NCBI GenBank assembly: GCA_900546075.1
Contig: URBH01000018.1
Span: 1-35,977, forward strand
Source: an uncultured Eubacteriales bacterium
GTDB lineage: Bacteria > Bacillota > Clostridia > Oscillospirales > Oscillospiraceae
Direction of reading: 5' to 3'
Length of the DNA: 35,977 nucleotides
The first letter of the stretch is position 1, and each line of letters opens with the position of its first letter. Both the position numbers and the translations under genes were made by a program. The notes below the pieces were generated by a model. It was given only the letters and a program-made list of their open reading frames with translations. It did not search any database and was not told the DNA's origin. Positions 13,666 to 22,588 of the stretch are shown one piece after another.

Positions 13666-16375
13666 TTTGCTGAAAAGAATATCTGCTCTGCTTCTGTGTC
13701 TGCTTCTCGTTCTCAGTCTGCCGGTAACGGCGCTGGCCGAGGAAGCCCAGGACAGCGAAGAAGGCACGACCCTGCGCATTGCGCGCCGGCAGCAGTTTCT
13801 GGACTTCGCGGAAAACTGCCGTCTGGACAGCTACAGCCGGAACCTGAGCGTGATCCTGCTGACGGATATTGACCTCACCGGCGTGGATTTTTCAGGAATC
13901 CCCATTTTCTGCGGCAATTTCGACGGGAACGGCCACACTGTCTCCGGCCTCAGCATCACCCGGGACGGCTCCAACATGGGTCTGTTTCGCTATGTTGACG
14001 CCTCTGCGGTCATTCAGAATCTCACCGTTTTGGGAGCGGTCACGCCTGACGGAAGCCGCAGCGCCGTGGGCGGCATTGCCGGACACAATGCCGGTAAAAT
14101 CCAGAACTGCTTCTTTGACGGCACGGTTTCCGGCTCGGATGATGTGGGCGGCATCGCCGGCATCAATGCCATCACCGGTATCATCGACGGCTGCCATTCC
14201 GAAGGCGTCATCACCGGCGACCACCGGGTCGGTGGCGTCGTGGGAAATAACCTTGGCGTTGTCCGCAGCTGCAACAACCGCTCCGGGGTCAACACCACCG
14301 CCGAGGAAAACCAGATAAAGCTCTCCGACATCTCTCTGGACACCATCACCGGAAGTGAATCCGTCAGCACCGTAACGGATATCGGCGGCATCGCCGGTAC
14401 CAGCAGCGGCATCATCCGCCAGAGCAAAAACCGTGGCAACGTGGGCTATCAGCACATGGGCTACAACGTCGGCGGCATTGCCGGAACCCAGACCGGGTAT
14501 CTCTACAAATGCGAAAACTTTGCTCAGGTTTATGGCCGCAAGGAAGTGGGCGGCATCGTCGGCCAGATGGAGCCGACCACCTTCATCGAGTACACCGAAG
14601 ACACAATGCAGATTCTCCAGTCCCAGCTTGGCACCGTAAGCAATCTCACGGGGCAGGCGTTTTCCACCATTCAGGACGGCAATTCGGACATGGGCGTTCA
14701 GGTGGACGACCTCTACAATTCCCTCGTGGATGCCAAGGACGCTCTGGATACCCTGCTGCCCAACGGGGATGACCCCTATCCCCCCGACCGGGACACCATC
14801 GACGCGGCCATCAACAACGCCAACAGCAGCCTTGCCGCCGCCGGTTCCTCTCTGTACGCCATCATGGATTCCGTCAACGACACGGCGGATTCCCTCAGCC
14901 GCATCATGCGCTCCATTGCCGGGCAAATCAGCGCCATGAGCGCCACCGTAGGCAACGCCTCCCAGAATCTGGGCGGCACCATTGAGGACATTTCCGACCG
15001 GGACACCGCAGAAATTCTCTCCGGCAAGGTGGAAAAATGCACCAATTCCGGTGCGGTTCTGGGTGACCTGAACGCAGGCGGCGTCGTGGGTGCCATTGCC
15101 TATGAAAACCGCCTGGATCCGGAGAACGATCTGCAAATCGGCGGGGACAACTCCATGAACTTCGACACCCAGCTGCGCGCCGTGATCCTCGGCTGTGAAA
15201 ACAGCGGACGCGTTACGGTGAAGCGCCAGAACGTGGGCGGCATTGTTGGCTGGATGGCGCTGGGACTTACGAAGGACTGTCTCAGCACCGGCAGCATTGA
15301 CGCGGAGGATGCCGACTATGTAGGCGGCGTCGTGGGCAAGAGCAGCGGCTATGTCCGCCAGTGCAGCGCCAAGGCCGACATTACCGGAAACGCCTATGTG
15401 GGCGGCATTGCTGGCGAGGGTCTCACCGTCACCGACTGCCGCAGCATGGTGCAGCTCACCGGCTCCGAGAAAACCGGCGCGGTCCTGGGTATGCGGGGCG
15501 AACGTTCCGGATTCCTCAAGTCGGAATCCGACGACGACAGCGGGGAAACAGACGAAGAAGCTGTCACTGGGAACTACTACTTTACCGTCGGCTCCGACAT
15601 CGGCGCCATCGACGGCGTGAGCTATGCTGACACCGCCCAGCCCCTTGAACACGACGATTTTGTGGAGCTGGAAGGTCTTGACCCCATCTTCAAGGTCATC
15701 TCCGTCCGCTTCGTCTATGACGACGGCATGATGCACACCGTCACCCTCGCCCCCGGCGAGGCGCTATCCCCGGACAGCATTCCCAAGCTGCCCGAAAAGG
15801 CCGGTTACGTCGGCCGCTGGGACGGCCTTGCGGACGCTGACCTGTCCGACATCCGCTTTGACGTTTCCTTCCCGGCGGTGTACACCGCGGAATGGGAAAC
15901 GGTGCAGAGCGAGCCTTTGGGGGAGAGCAAGCTGCCCACGCTGCTTGCCCAGGGTCAGTTCTCCGACAATGCACCGATTCAGCTGACCCAAATGACCAAA
16001 GGCCCCGCTCCGGGTGTCCACGACAAATTCCTGGAGGGCTACGCCTTTACCCTCCCCACCGGTACAGCCGATACGCTGCGCTACTTGCCGGAGACTGAGC
16101 AGACAAATGTCCGAATCATGGTAAAGGGCGCGGACGGAAGCTGGCGGGAGGTTTCCCACACCCAGGACGGCAGCTATCTGGTCTTTGCCATAGAGGACGG
16201 CGATGAGAGCTTCTGCCTGATCGGGTCGATGAAGAAATCGGTCTCCCGGCTGCCCATCATCGGTGCCGGCGGCGCAGCCGTGGTCGCGCTGCTGGTGGTC
16301 ATTCTTCTGGTTCACCATCGCCGCAAGAAGAAAGCCGTAAAATCGGAAACACCCACTGTAAGCGAAAATACCTGA
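13658..16375 (+). CDS. Large secreted GLUG-repeat surface protein with C-terminal membrane anchor
   Basis: A 905-residue exported protein. A signal peptide (1-27, cut after ALA) leads to a beta-helix made of repeats such as VGGIAGHNAGKIQNC, VGGIAGINAITG and VGGVVGNNLGVVRSC, the GLUG motif. The helix is interrupted at about 315-450 by a Gln/Ser/Asp-rich, probably alpha-helical stretch and then resumes to about 620. A domain resembling InlB B-repeats (VRFVYDDGMMHTVTLAPGE to FPAVYTAEW) follows, then a final domain, a transmembrane helix (about 865-885) and a KKK-rich tail. There is no LPXTG signal. ATG 13658 is 8 nt after GGAAGGAGG and overlaps the MMPL gene, so the two are translated together. 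An adhesion or envelope role with the exporter is inference. Confidence 0.88.
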   Translation: MRNLLKRISALLLCLLLVLSLPVTALAEEAQDSEEGTTLRIARRQQFLDFAENCRLDSYSRNLSVILLTDIDLTGVDFSGIPIFCGNFDGNGHTVSGLSITRDGSNMGLFRYVDASAVIQNLTVLGAVTPDGSRSAVGGIAGHNAGKIQNCFFDGTVSGSDDVGGIAGINAITGIIDGCHSEGVITGDHRVGGVVGNNLGVVRSCNNRSGVNTTAEENQIKLSDISLDTITGSESVSTVTDIGGIAGTSSGIIRQSKNRGNVGYQHMGYNVGGIAGTQTGYLYKCENFAQVYGRKEVGGIVGQMEPTTFIEYTEDTMQILQSQLGTVSNLTGQAFSTIQDGNSDMGVQVDDLYNSLVDAKDALDTLLPNGDDPYPPDRDTIDAAINNANSSLAAAGSSLYAIMDSVNDTADSLSRIMRSIAGQISAMSATVGNASQNLGGTIEDISDRDTAEILSGKVEKCTNSGAVLGDLNAGGVVGAIAYENRLDPENDLQIGGDNSMNFDTQLRAVILGCENSGRVTVKRQNVGGIVGWMALGLTKDCLSTGSIDAEDADYVGGVVGKSSGYVRQCSAKADITGNAYVGGIAGEGLTVTDCRSMVQLTGSEKTGAVLGMRGERSGFLKSESDDDSGETDEEAVTGNYYFTVGSDIGAIDGVSYADTAQPLEHDDFVELEGLDPIFKVISVRFVYDDGMMHTVTLAPGEALSPDSIPKLPEKAGYVGRWDGLADADLSDIRFDVSFPAVYTAEWETVQSEPLGESKLPTLLAQGQFSDNAPIQLTQMTKGPAPGVHDKFLEGYAFTLPTGTADTLRYLPETEQTNVRIMVKGADGSWREVSHTQDGSYLVFAIEDGDESFCLIGSMKKSVSRLPIIGAGGAAVVALLVVILLVHHRRKKKAVKSETPTVSENT

Positions 16376-16380
16376 CTGTA

Positions 16381-16420
16381 GGGTCGGTCGCCAGACTATG
16401 GCGGCCGACCCATTCTTTTT
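16381..16420 (+). terminator. Terminator of the MMPL-GLUG operon
   Basis: GGGTCGGTCGCC (16381-16392) and GGCGGCCGACCC (16400-16411) form a 12-bp stem with one G-T pair and loop AGACTAT, followed by ATTCTTTTT. Confidence 0.9.
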
Positions 16421-16472
16421 GCAAAGAACCGGTTAAAATATTCCACAATTAACAATTTGTTTACAACATATT

Positions 16473-16481
16473 TGCTATAAT
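16473..16481 (+). promoter_or_regulatory. Extended -10 promoter of the activase-fusion gene
   Basis: TGCTATAAT at 16473-16481 is a consensus TGn-extended -10. The position for a -35 (CAATTT, 16453-16458) is poor, which suits an extended -10 promoter or one needing an activator. The surrounding AT-rich stretch contains the near-palindrome TTAACAATTTGTTTA (16449-16463). Confidence 0.65.
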
Positions 16482-16493
16482 GACAAATATCGT

Positions 16494-16512
16494 TTTGTAG
16501 AATTGTTACAAA
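16494..16512. promoter_or_regulatory. Inverted repeat just after the transcription start
   Basis: TTTGTA (16494-16499) and TACAAA (16507-16512) with a 7-nt centre lie a few bases downstream of the expected start. As RNA the stem would be weak, so a DNA operator is more likely. The binding protein is unknown; a redox regulator would be a guess. Confidence 0.35.
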
Positions 16513-16535
16513 GATCAAAAATGGAGACGTGTGCT

Positions 16536-19500
16536 ATGAATACATATCGCGCCGGTATCGACATCGGCTCAACCACCGTCAAGCTTGTGCTGCTGGACGA
16601 AAACGGGGAAATCCTGTTCGGGCAATACCGCCGCCACTGCGCCCACACCCAGCAGACGCTTAAGGAACTCCTTTCCGAAGCCCGGGAACAGGTCGGCTCC
16701 TGCCTTTTGCAGGTGAAGATCACCGGCTCCGGCTCCATCAATCTCGGCAAGGCCATGGGCATCGGCTTCGTGCAGGAGGTGGTGGCCGTCGCCTCCGCAT
16801 TGCAGGCCGTCGCGCCCCAGACCGACGTGGCCATTGAGCTGGGCGGCGAGGACGCCAAGATTATTTATTTCCGGGGCGGTTTGGAGGAACGGATGAACGG
16901 CGTCTGCGCCGGCGGCACCGGCTCCTTCATCGACCAGATGGCGTCCCTGCTCCAGACCAACGCCGCCGGATTGAACCAACATGCCGAACACTACCAGGAA
17001 ATCTACCCCATCGCCGCCCGCTGCGGTGTGTTTGCGAAAACCGACATTCAGCCTCTCATCAACGAGGGCGCGACCACCGCCGACCTGGCCGCTTCCATTT
17101 TTCAGGCCGTGGTCAATCAGACCATCTCCGGCCTTGCCTGCGGCAAGCCCATCCGGGGGTGTGTGGCATTTCTGGGCGGCCCCCTGCATTTTCTGCCGGA
17201 GCTGAAAAAAGCCTTTATCCGCACCCTGAAGCTCACCCCCGAAACCACCGTTGACCCGGAAAACTCCCATCTTTTCGCCGCCATGGGCGCGGCGCTGGAA
17301 TCCGGCGACGCCGAAGCCGTCAGCATGGACGGCCTGATCGACCGGCTGGACAAGGGCGTGGAAATGGCCTTTGAATTAAAGCGTCTCGACCCCCTGTTCG
17401 CCACCCGGGAAGACCATCAGGCGTTCTGCGCCCGCCACAGCAAAGCCGTCGTCCGCCGGGAGAGCCTGCCCGGGTATCGGGGTGACTGTTTCCTCGGCAT
17501 TGACGCCGGTTCCACCACCACGAAGGTGGCGCTCATCGGCAGCGACGGCCAGCTTCTCTTTTCCTATTACGCCAACAATCAGGGCAATCCCATCCGCACC
17601 GCCATGGAGGCCATGGCACGGCTCCGGGACGAGCTGCCCGAGGGCGCGCACATCGCCCGCTCCTGCTCCACGGGCTACGGAGAATCCCTCTTAAAATCCG
17701 CCTTCTGCCTGGACGAGGGCGAGGTGGAGACCATCGCCCACTGCACCGCCGCCGCGTTTTTTGACCCGGAGGTGGACTGTGTGCTGGACATCGGCGGACA
17801 GGACATGAAATGCGTCAAGCTGAAAAACGGCAGCGTGGACACCATACTGCTGAACGAAGCCTGCTCCTCCGGCTGCGGCTCCTTTATCGAGAACTTCGCC
17901 AATTCCCTGGGCTACAGCGCCGAGGGCTTTGCCAAGGAAGCGCTGTTCGCCAAAAATCCCATCGACCTTGGCACCCGCTGCACCGTGTTCATGAATTCCA
18001 ACGTCAAGCAGGCGCAAAAAGAGGGCGCGACGGTGCAGGATATTTCCGCAGGACTTGCCTACTCCGTCATCAAAAACGCCCTTTACAAGGTCATCAAGCT
18101 GGCCGACCCCGCCGACCTGGGCAAACACATCGTGGTGCAGGGCGGCACCTTCTACAACCAGGCGGTGCTTCGCGCCTTTGAGAAAATCGCCGGAGTGGAA
18201 GCTACCTGCCCCGACATTTCCGGCATTATGGGCGCGTTCGGCGCGGCGCTGGTGGCGCGGGAGCGCTACCACGGTCAGGAAAGCACCACCCTACCCCTGA
18301 ACGACATTCTGAGTCTGACCTACACCACCTCCACCACCCGCTGCGGCGGCTGCTCCAACCGGTGTATGCTGACCATCAACAAATTCCCCGGCGGACGCCG
18401 CCACGTCACCGGCAACCGATGCGAAAAGGGTCTGGGCGGCGCGGGAACCGGGCGGAAAGGCCCCAACGTGATGGCATATAAGCTGAACCGGATGTTCGAC
18501 TATCCTCCGCTGGAAAATCCCATCCGGGGCGTCATCGGCATTCCCAGAGTGCTGAATATGTACGAAAATTACCCCTTCTGGGCGACATTCTTCCGGGAAC
18601 TGGGCTTCCGGGTAGTCCTCTCCCCCAAGTCCAGCCGGAAAATCTATGAGCTTGGCATGGAGTCCATCCCCTCGGAATCCGAGTGCTACCCCGCCAAGCT
18701 CTCCCACGGCCATGTGCAATGGCTCATCAACGAGGGCGTCAAGACCATCTTCCACCCCTGCGTATTCTATGAGCATCAGGAGACCCCCGGTGCCCAGAAC
18801 CACTACAACTGCCCCATCGTCGTCTCCTACCCGGAGAATCTGAAAAACAACGTGGAAGCCGTTGCCGACGGCGAAGTCCGCTACATCCGCCCCTTCCTGG
18901 CCTTTACCAGCGAGAAAATCGCCGCCGACCGGCTGGCTGCCCTGTGCAAGGAAGAGTGGGGCATTGACGGTAAGGAAGTCCGCGCCGCTGTCCATAATGC
19001 GTGGGCAGAACAGCAGCACGCCAAGGCCGACGTCCGGGCGGAGGGGCAAAAAGCCTTGCAGTGGATGGCAGAAAATCACACCCGTGGCATCGTTCTCGCG
19101 GGCAGACCCTACCACATCGACCCTGAAATCAACCACGGCATCCCGGAAATGATTGCCTCCTACGATCTCGCCGTCCTCACCGAGGACAGTCTGCCCATCG
19201 ATTTCACCCCCGAACGCCCCCTCCGGGTCAACGACCAGTGGGTTTACCATTCCCGGCTGTACAGCGCGGCAGAGTTCGTGCGGAACCGGGAGGACTTGGA
19301 GCTGATCCAGCTGAATTCCTTCGGCTGCGGTCTGGACGCTGTCACCACCGATCAGGTGTGCGAAATTCTGGAGGGCAGCAACAAGCTCTACACCGTCCTG
19401 AAAATCGACGAGGTGAACAATCTGGGCGCCGCCCGTATCCGCATCCGTAGTCTGCTGGCCGCCATGAACCAGCGTCAGGCGCGGGGCATCCGCCCCCAGC

Positions 19501-20777
19501 CCAAGCCCGCCGCTTATCACCGGTCGGAATTCACCAAGGAAATGTACCAATCCGGCTACACCATCCTCGCCCCCCAGATGAGCCCCATTCACTTTGACCT
19601 GCTGGAGCCGATTTTCAAAAAGTACGGCTATCACATCGAAGTACTTGCCAATGACAACCGCGCCGCCATCGACATGGGTCTGAAATTCGTGAACAACGAC
19701 GCCTGCTTCCCCTCCATCACCGTGGTGGGGCAGATCATGGACGCGGTACTTTCCGGGAAATACGACACGGACAAGCTGGCCGTGATGATGACCCAGACCG
19801 GCGGCTGCTGCCGGGCGAGCAACTATGTGGGCTTCATCCGCCGTGCGCTGGACAAGGCGGGGCTTGGCCATATCCCGGTCATCTCCCTGAACGCCAACGG
19901 CATGGAGACCAATGAGGGCTTCAAGCTCTCCCCCGGCCTTCTGTTCACCGCCCTGCGGGGCATGGTCTACGGCGACCTGTTCATGCGCTGCCTGTACCGG
20001 GTGCGTCCCTACGAGAAGGAGAAGGGTTCCGCCAACGCCCTTCATCAGAAGTGGCTGGAAATCGCCGTCGATTCTCTGGTCAGCAGCAAGAGCAAGTGGT
20101 CGTATAAGGCTGTTTGCAGCGGCATTGTGGAAGCCTTTGACAATCTTCCCATTGACGAAACCCTGCGCAAGCCGCGCGTCGGCGTGGTGGGCGAGATTCT
20201 GGTCAAGTACATGCCCCTGGCCAATAACCATCTGGTGGATCTGCTGGAAGCCGAGGGCGCGGAGGCCGTGGTGCCTGACCTGATGGACTTCCTGAACTAC
20301 TGCGTGTACAACGGCGATTACAAGCATGAATTCTTAGGCGCGGGCTGGACAAGCGCCGCCACGGCGAAGCTCGGCGTGGACGCAATTCGGCTGATACGCA
20401 AGCCCGCACTGGACGCACTGGAAAAGAGCCGCCGCTTTGAGCCGCCCATGCCTATCGAGAAGGTAGCAGAGCTGGCAAAGCCCTTCCTCTCCATCGGCAA
20501 CCAGTACGGCGAAGGGTGGTTCCTCACGGGAGAAATGGCAGAGCTGGTTCTCTCTGGCACGCCCAACATCGTGTGCATTCAGCCCTTCGCGTGCCTGCCC
20601 AACCACGTTGTGGGCAAGGGCGTCATCAAGGCGCTGAAAAAAGCCTATCCCCAGTCCAACATCGTAGCCGTGGACTACGACCCCGGCGCGTCGGAGGTCA
20701 ATCAGCTCAACCGCATCAAGCTGATGCTCTCCACCGCGAAAAAGCGGCTGGCTGAAGAAGAAGTCGCCGCGGTATAA
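16536..20777 (+). CDS. Fused acyl-CoA dehydratase activase / dehydratase-like Fe-S protein
   Basis: A 1413-residue cytoplasmic protein with two BadF/HgdC-type ATPase domains followed by a DUF2229 and HgdB-like reductase part. Domain 1 has AGIDIGSTTVKLV (6-18), GGEDAKII, and the cluster cysteines Cys124 (NGVCAGGTGSF) and Cys163. Domain 2 has GIDAGSTTTKVAL (321-333), DIGGQDMKCV, Cys443 (NEACSSGCGSF) and Cys482. Next come C-x2-C-x3-C at 603, 606 and 610 with Cys629, SESECYPAKLSHGHVQ, HPCVFYEHQE and GGCCR (1089-1093). Two-component activases use ATP to drive an electron from a 4Fe-4S cluster at very low potential into a dehydratase; here both functions seem joined. The substrate is unknown, and no CoA-transferase or other pathway gene is adjacent. 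ATG 16536 follows GGAG; upstream in-frame ATG 16521 is less well placed. Confidence 0.9.
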   Translation: MNTYRAGIDIGSTTVKLVLLDENGEILFGQYRRHCAHTQQTLKELLSEAREQVGSCLLQVKITGSGSINLGKAMGIGFVQEVVAVASALQAVAPQTDVAIELGGEDAKIIYFRGGLEERMNGVCAGGTGSFIDQMASLLQTNAAGLNQHAEHYQEIYPIAARCGVFAKTDIQPLINEGATTADLAASIFQAVVNQTISGLACGKPIRGCVAFLGGPLHFLPELKKAFIRTLKLTPETTVDPENSHLFAAMGAALESGDAEAVSMDGLIDRLDKGVEMAFELKRLDPLFATREDHQAFCARHSKAVVRRESLPGYRGDCFLGIDAGSTTTKVALIGSDGQLLFSYYANNQGNPIRTAMEAMARLRDELPEGAHIARSCSTGYGESLLKSAFCLDEGEVETIAHCTAAAFFDPEVDCVLDIGGQDMKCVKLKNGSVDTILLNEACSSGCGSFIENFANSLGYSAEGFAKEALFAKNPIDLGTRCTVFMNSNVKQAQKEGATVQDISAGLAYSVIKNALYKVIKLADPADLGKHIVVQGGTFYNQAVLRAFEKIAGVEATCPDISGIMGAFGAALVARERYHGQESTTLPLNDILSLTYTTSTTRCGGCSNRCMLTINKFPGGRRHVTGNRCEKGLGGAGTGRKGPNVMAYKLNRMFDYPPLENPIRGVIGIPRVLNMYENYPFWATFFRELGFRVVLSPKSSRKIYELGMESIPSESECYPAKLSHGHVQWLINEGVKTIFHPCVFYEHQETPGAQNHYNCPIVVSYPENLKNNVEAVADGEVRYIRPFLAFTSEKIAADRLAALCKEEWGIDGKEVRAAVHNAWAEQQHAKADVRAEGQKALQWMAENHTRGIVLAGRPYHIDPEINHGIPEMIASYDLAVLTEDSLPIDFTPERPLRVNDQWVYHSRLYSAAEFVRNREDLELIQLNSFGCGLDAVTTDQVCEILEGSNKLYTVLKIDEVNNLGAARIRIRSLLAAMNQRQARGIRPQPKPAAYHRSEFTKEMYQSGYTILAPQMSPIHFDLLEPIFKKYGYHIEVLANDNRAAIDMGLKFVNNDACFPSITVVGQIMDAVLSGKYDTDKLAVMMTQTGGCCRASNYVGFIRRALDKAGLGHIPVISLNANGMETNEGFKLSPGLLFTALRGMVYGDLFMRCLYRVRPYEKEKGSANALHQKWLEIAVDSLVSSKSKWSYKAVCSGIVEAFDNLPIDETLRKPRVGVVGEILVKYMPLANNHLVDLLEAEGAEAVVPDLMDFLNYCVYNGDYKHEFLGAGWTSAATAKLGVDAIRLIRKPALDALEKSRRFEPPMPIEKVAELAKPFLSIGNQYGEGWFLTGEMAELVLSGTPNIVCIQPFACLPNHVVGKGVIKALKKAYPQSNIVAVDYDPGASEVNQLNRIKLMLSTAKKRLAEEEVAAV

Positions 20778-20781
20778 GTTT

Positions 20782-20814
20782 AAGGCAGGACACCGATTGG
20801 TGTCCTGCCTTTTG
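20782..20814. terminator. Terminator between the activase-fusion and anti-sigma genes
   Basis: AAGGCAGGACACC (20782-20794) and GGTGTCCTGCCTT (20799-20811) form a 13-bp perfect stem with loop GATT, then TTTGCTTATT. Good on the plus strand; on the minus strand only a weak T-rich stretch follows, but it also stands just after the anti-sigma stop. Confidence 0.85.
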
Positions 20815-20815
20815 C

Positions 20816-21982
20816 TTATTCAAAAGGAACATAGTAATACGGCTTACTCACCCGTTTGCCCTGATCGTTCAGTTCGCTGCCGTTATAGAAGCTCACGCCT
20901 GCGATCTGTTCCGGGTCGAGAACCATGTTCAGGGTATGCTTGATGCACGTGTACGTGTGGGTGTCGGCATCCCATGAACCGCCGCCGTTGCCGTAAGGCC
21001 GAATGTCGGTTCCGTCCTTCAGGCGGATGCTCGCCGGGGTCGGCGACCAGCCCGTTTTCTCCGTAAAATCAAAATTGTCCGTATATTCGTCCCCCAGCCG
21101 GAAGGCGAACTTCATGCTGTACTGGCCGATTTCCGCCTCAAGGAGCGTTACGTCCCACAGATCTCCGACCTTGGCGTTGGGCGTCCACTTTTTCGGTGCC
21201 TCCGTGGTGCCCTCCAGCGTCCAGCGCAGCTCCCAAGTGCCGGGGGTGGTCATGATATCCTCGTCTTCAAACTTCTCGCCCTGAATGCCGAAGCCGGTGA
21301 AGGTCACGGCCATTTCCTTTCCGAACAGGCTCTCATCCGGAGAGAATGCAAAATCGATGCTGAATTCAATGCTCCCGTCGGCCAGCTGATAGTCCAGAAG
21401 CAGCTGTTGGTCTTCTCCCACCCGGGGAACCGGCTGACCGTTCTTTGCATATGTGGGATTGTGGTCGGCATCCCAAAGCACGCCGTCAAAAAAATGAGCG
21501 CCCCAGCTCATGGGCATCACTTCTCCGTCCACCCGGTAGTCCCACCATGCCCAAGGTGCCTGCCCTTCTTCCAGCTGTAAACCCTCAATGCGGAAAATGG
21601 CTCTGCCGCCGTACTGATCCATCAGCGTCTGGGCGAGGGTGACGGTGATGCCGTTGTCCGTCGCGGAAACGGCTTTCTTCTTTCCGTCCTTTGTCTCGGT
21701 GGGCGTCGCGGACAGGCCGCTTTGCTCTGCCTGCTTCTTGACCTGCTCGGAGATCTGCTGCGTTGTGCCGCCGTTGTCTCCGTACTGCATGGTCGCCGTC
21801 CAGCGGGTGATGGCCGCTGCCGCCGTCATGGTTGCCATAATCAGCGCCGCCGCCAGAATGAGCAGCAGCTTCTTTTTGCCGAAGCCCCTTGCTTTTCCCC
21901 TTCCGAATGTTCCGAATTCCGATTCCTCGATCAGCTCCGCATCCAGATTCTGAATGCCCTGCAACATATCCTTGCCTGTCAT
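20816..21982 (-). CDS. Membrane-bound putative anti-sigma factor
   Basis: A 388-residue single-pass protein. A short cytoplasmic part (1-38; MTGKDMLQGIQNLDAELIEE) is followed by one transmembrane helix (about 39-61) and a large extracytoplasmic region with DUF4179-like character (GITVTLAQTLMDQYGGRAIF). Proteins of this layout next to ECF sigma genes normally hold the sigma factor at the membrane until a signal releases it. The ATG at 21982 overlaps the sigma-factor stop as ATGA and has AAGGAGG upstream, so an apparent longer frame is not used. The signal and the release protease cannot be deduced. The cytoplasmic part lacks an obvious zinc-binding HxxxCxxC motif, so binding to the sigma factor would be by another fold. 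Confidence 0.8.
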   Translation of the reverse strand: MTGKDMLQGIQNLDAELIEESEFGTFGRGKARGFGKKKLLLILAAALIMATMTAAAAITRWTATMQYGDNGGTTQQISEQVKKQAEQSGLSATPTETKDGKKKAVSATDNGITVTLAQTLMDQYGGRAIFRIEGLQLEEGQAPWAWWDYRVDGEVMPMSWGAHFFDGVLWDADHNPTYAKNGQPVPRVGEDQQLLLDYQLADGSIEFSIDFAFSPDESLFGKEMAVTFTGFGIQGEKFEDEDIMTTPGTWELRWTLEGTTEAPKKWTPNAKVGDLWDVTLLEAEIGQYSMKFAFRLGDEYTDNFDFTEKTGWSPTPASIRLKDGTDIRPYGNGGGSWDADTHTYTCIKHTLNMVLDPEQIAGVSFYNGSELNDQGKRVSKPYYYVPFE

Positions 21983-22533
21983 ACCTGAAAACCCTCCTTT
22001 TTTAAGTAAACCGCCAACTTTTCCCGCATCCGGGACAGCCGCATCAGCACGGCGCTCTGGCTGATCTCGTAGCGCAGAGCAATTTCGCTGACGCTGTCGC
22101 CGAACCAGTACCGCCGGACAAAAATCATCCGGTTGTCCGCCGTCTGCTTCCATAGAAAGCTGCCCACCAACCGGCTGATCTCGGCGCTTCTCACGTCCGT
22201 TTCCTGCCATTGGCCGGGAATGCACGCTTCCATCTCCTGCGTCAGCGTGACGACCTCGGCCTTGCGCTTTGCCGCGTTGTTCCAGTCCAGCCGGTCAAAG
22301 GCAAGGTGGCGGCAGATTTTTGCGAGATAGGCAAAAAAGTGAACCGGTTTCGTGGGTGGAATGGTGTCCCACGCCTTGAAGTAGGTGTCATTGACACACT
22401 CCTGCGCGTCCTCCCTGCTCCCTACGATATTCTCCGACAGCCTTGTGAGCTTCGCGCCATACCGGTCGTCCGTCTGCCGGATGGCGTCTTCGTTTCGGGT
22501 GAAGAACAGCTGTATGATTTGTTCATCGTTCAT
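21979..22533 (-). CDS. ECF-type RNA polymerase sigma factor
   Basis: A 184-residue sigma-70 family protein with only regions 2 and 4. Region 2 covers about 10-95 (AIRQTDDRYGAKLTRLSENI, DAQECVNDTYFKAWDTIPP, FFAYLAKICRHLAFDRLDW) and region 4 covers about 120-178, ending in the helix-turn-helix VSEIALRYEISQSAVLMRLS. It directs polymerase to a small regulon, usually including its own operon. AGGAGGT lies just upstream of ATG 22533. Translational overlap with the membrane anti-sigma gene fixes the pair. Targets cannot be named from this window. Confidence 0.93.
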   Translation of the reverse strand: MNDEQIIQLFFTRNEDAIRQTDDRYGAKLTRLSENIVGSREDAQECVNDTYFKAWDTIPPTKPVHFFAYLAKICRHLAFDRLDWNNAAKRKAEVVTLTQEMEACIPGQWQETDVRSAEISRLVGSFLWKQTADNRMIFVRRYWFGDSVSEIALRYEISQSAVLMRLSRMREKLAVYLKKEGFQV

Positions 22534-22588
22534 TCAACGCACCTCCTGTGTTTTGTCCTTCACCCTGATAGAAGGATTTTCAACTCAA

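Noticed and set aside
11614..13779. A minus-strand open frame of about 720 codons opposite the MMPL gene, and similar ones at 6831-8732, 13892-15736 and 18291-20327
   Set aside because: All mirror strongly supported genes, have low-complexity composition and lack plausible starts; they are by-products of GC-rich codons.
16230..16340. LPIIG before the last hydrophobic helix of the GLUG protein, resembling a sortase signal
   Set aside because: The motif is not LPXTG, the spacing to the helix is too short, and no sortase is nearby; a simple membrane anchor explains it.
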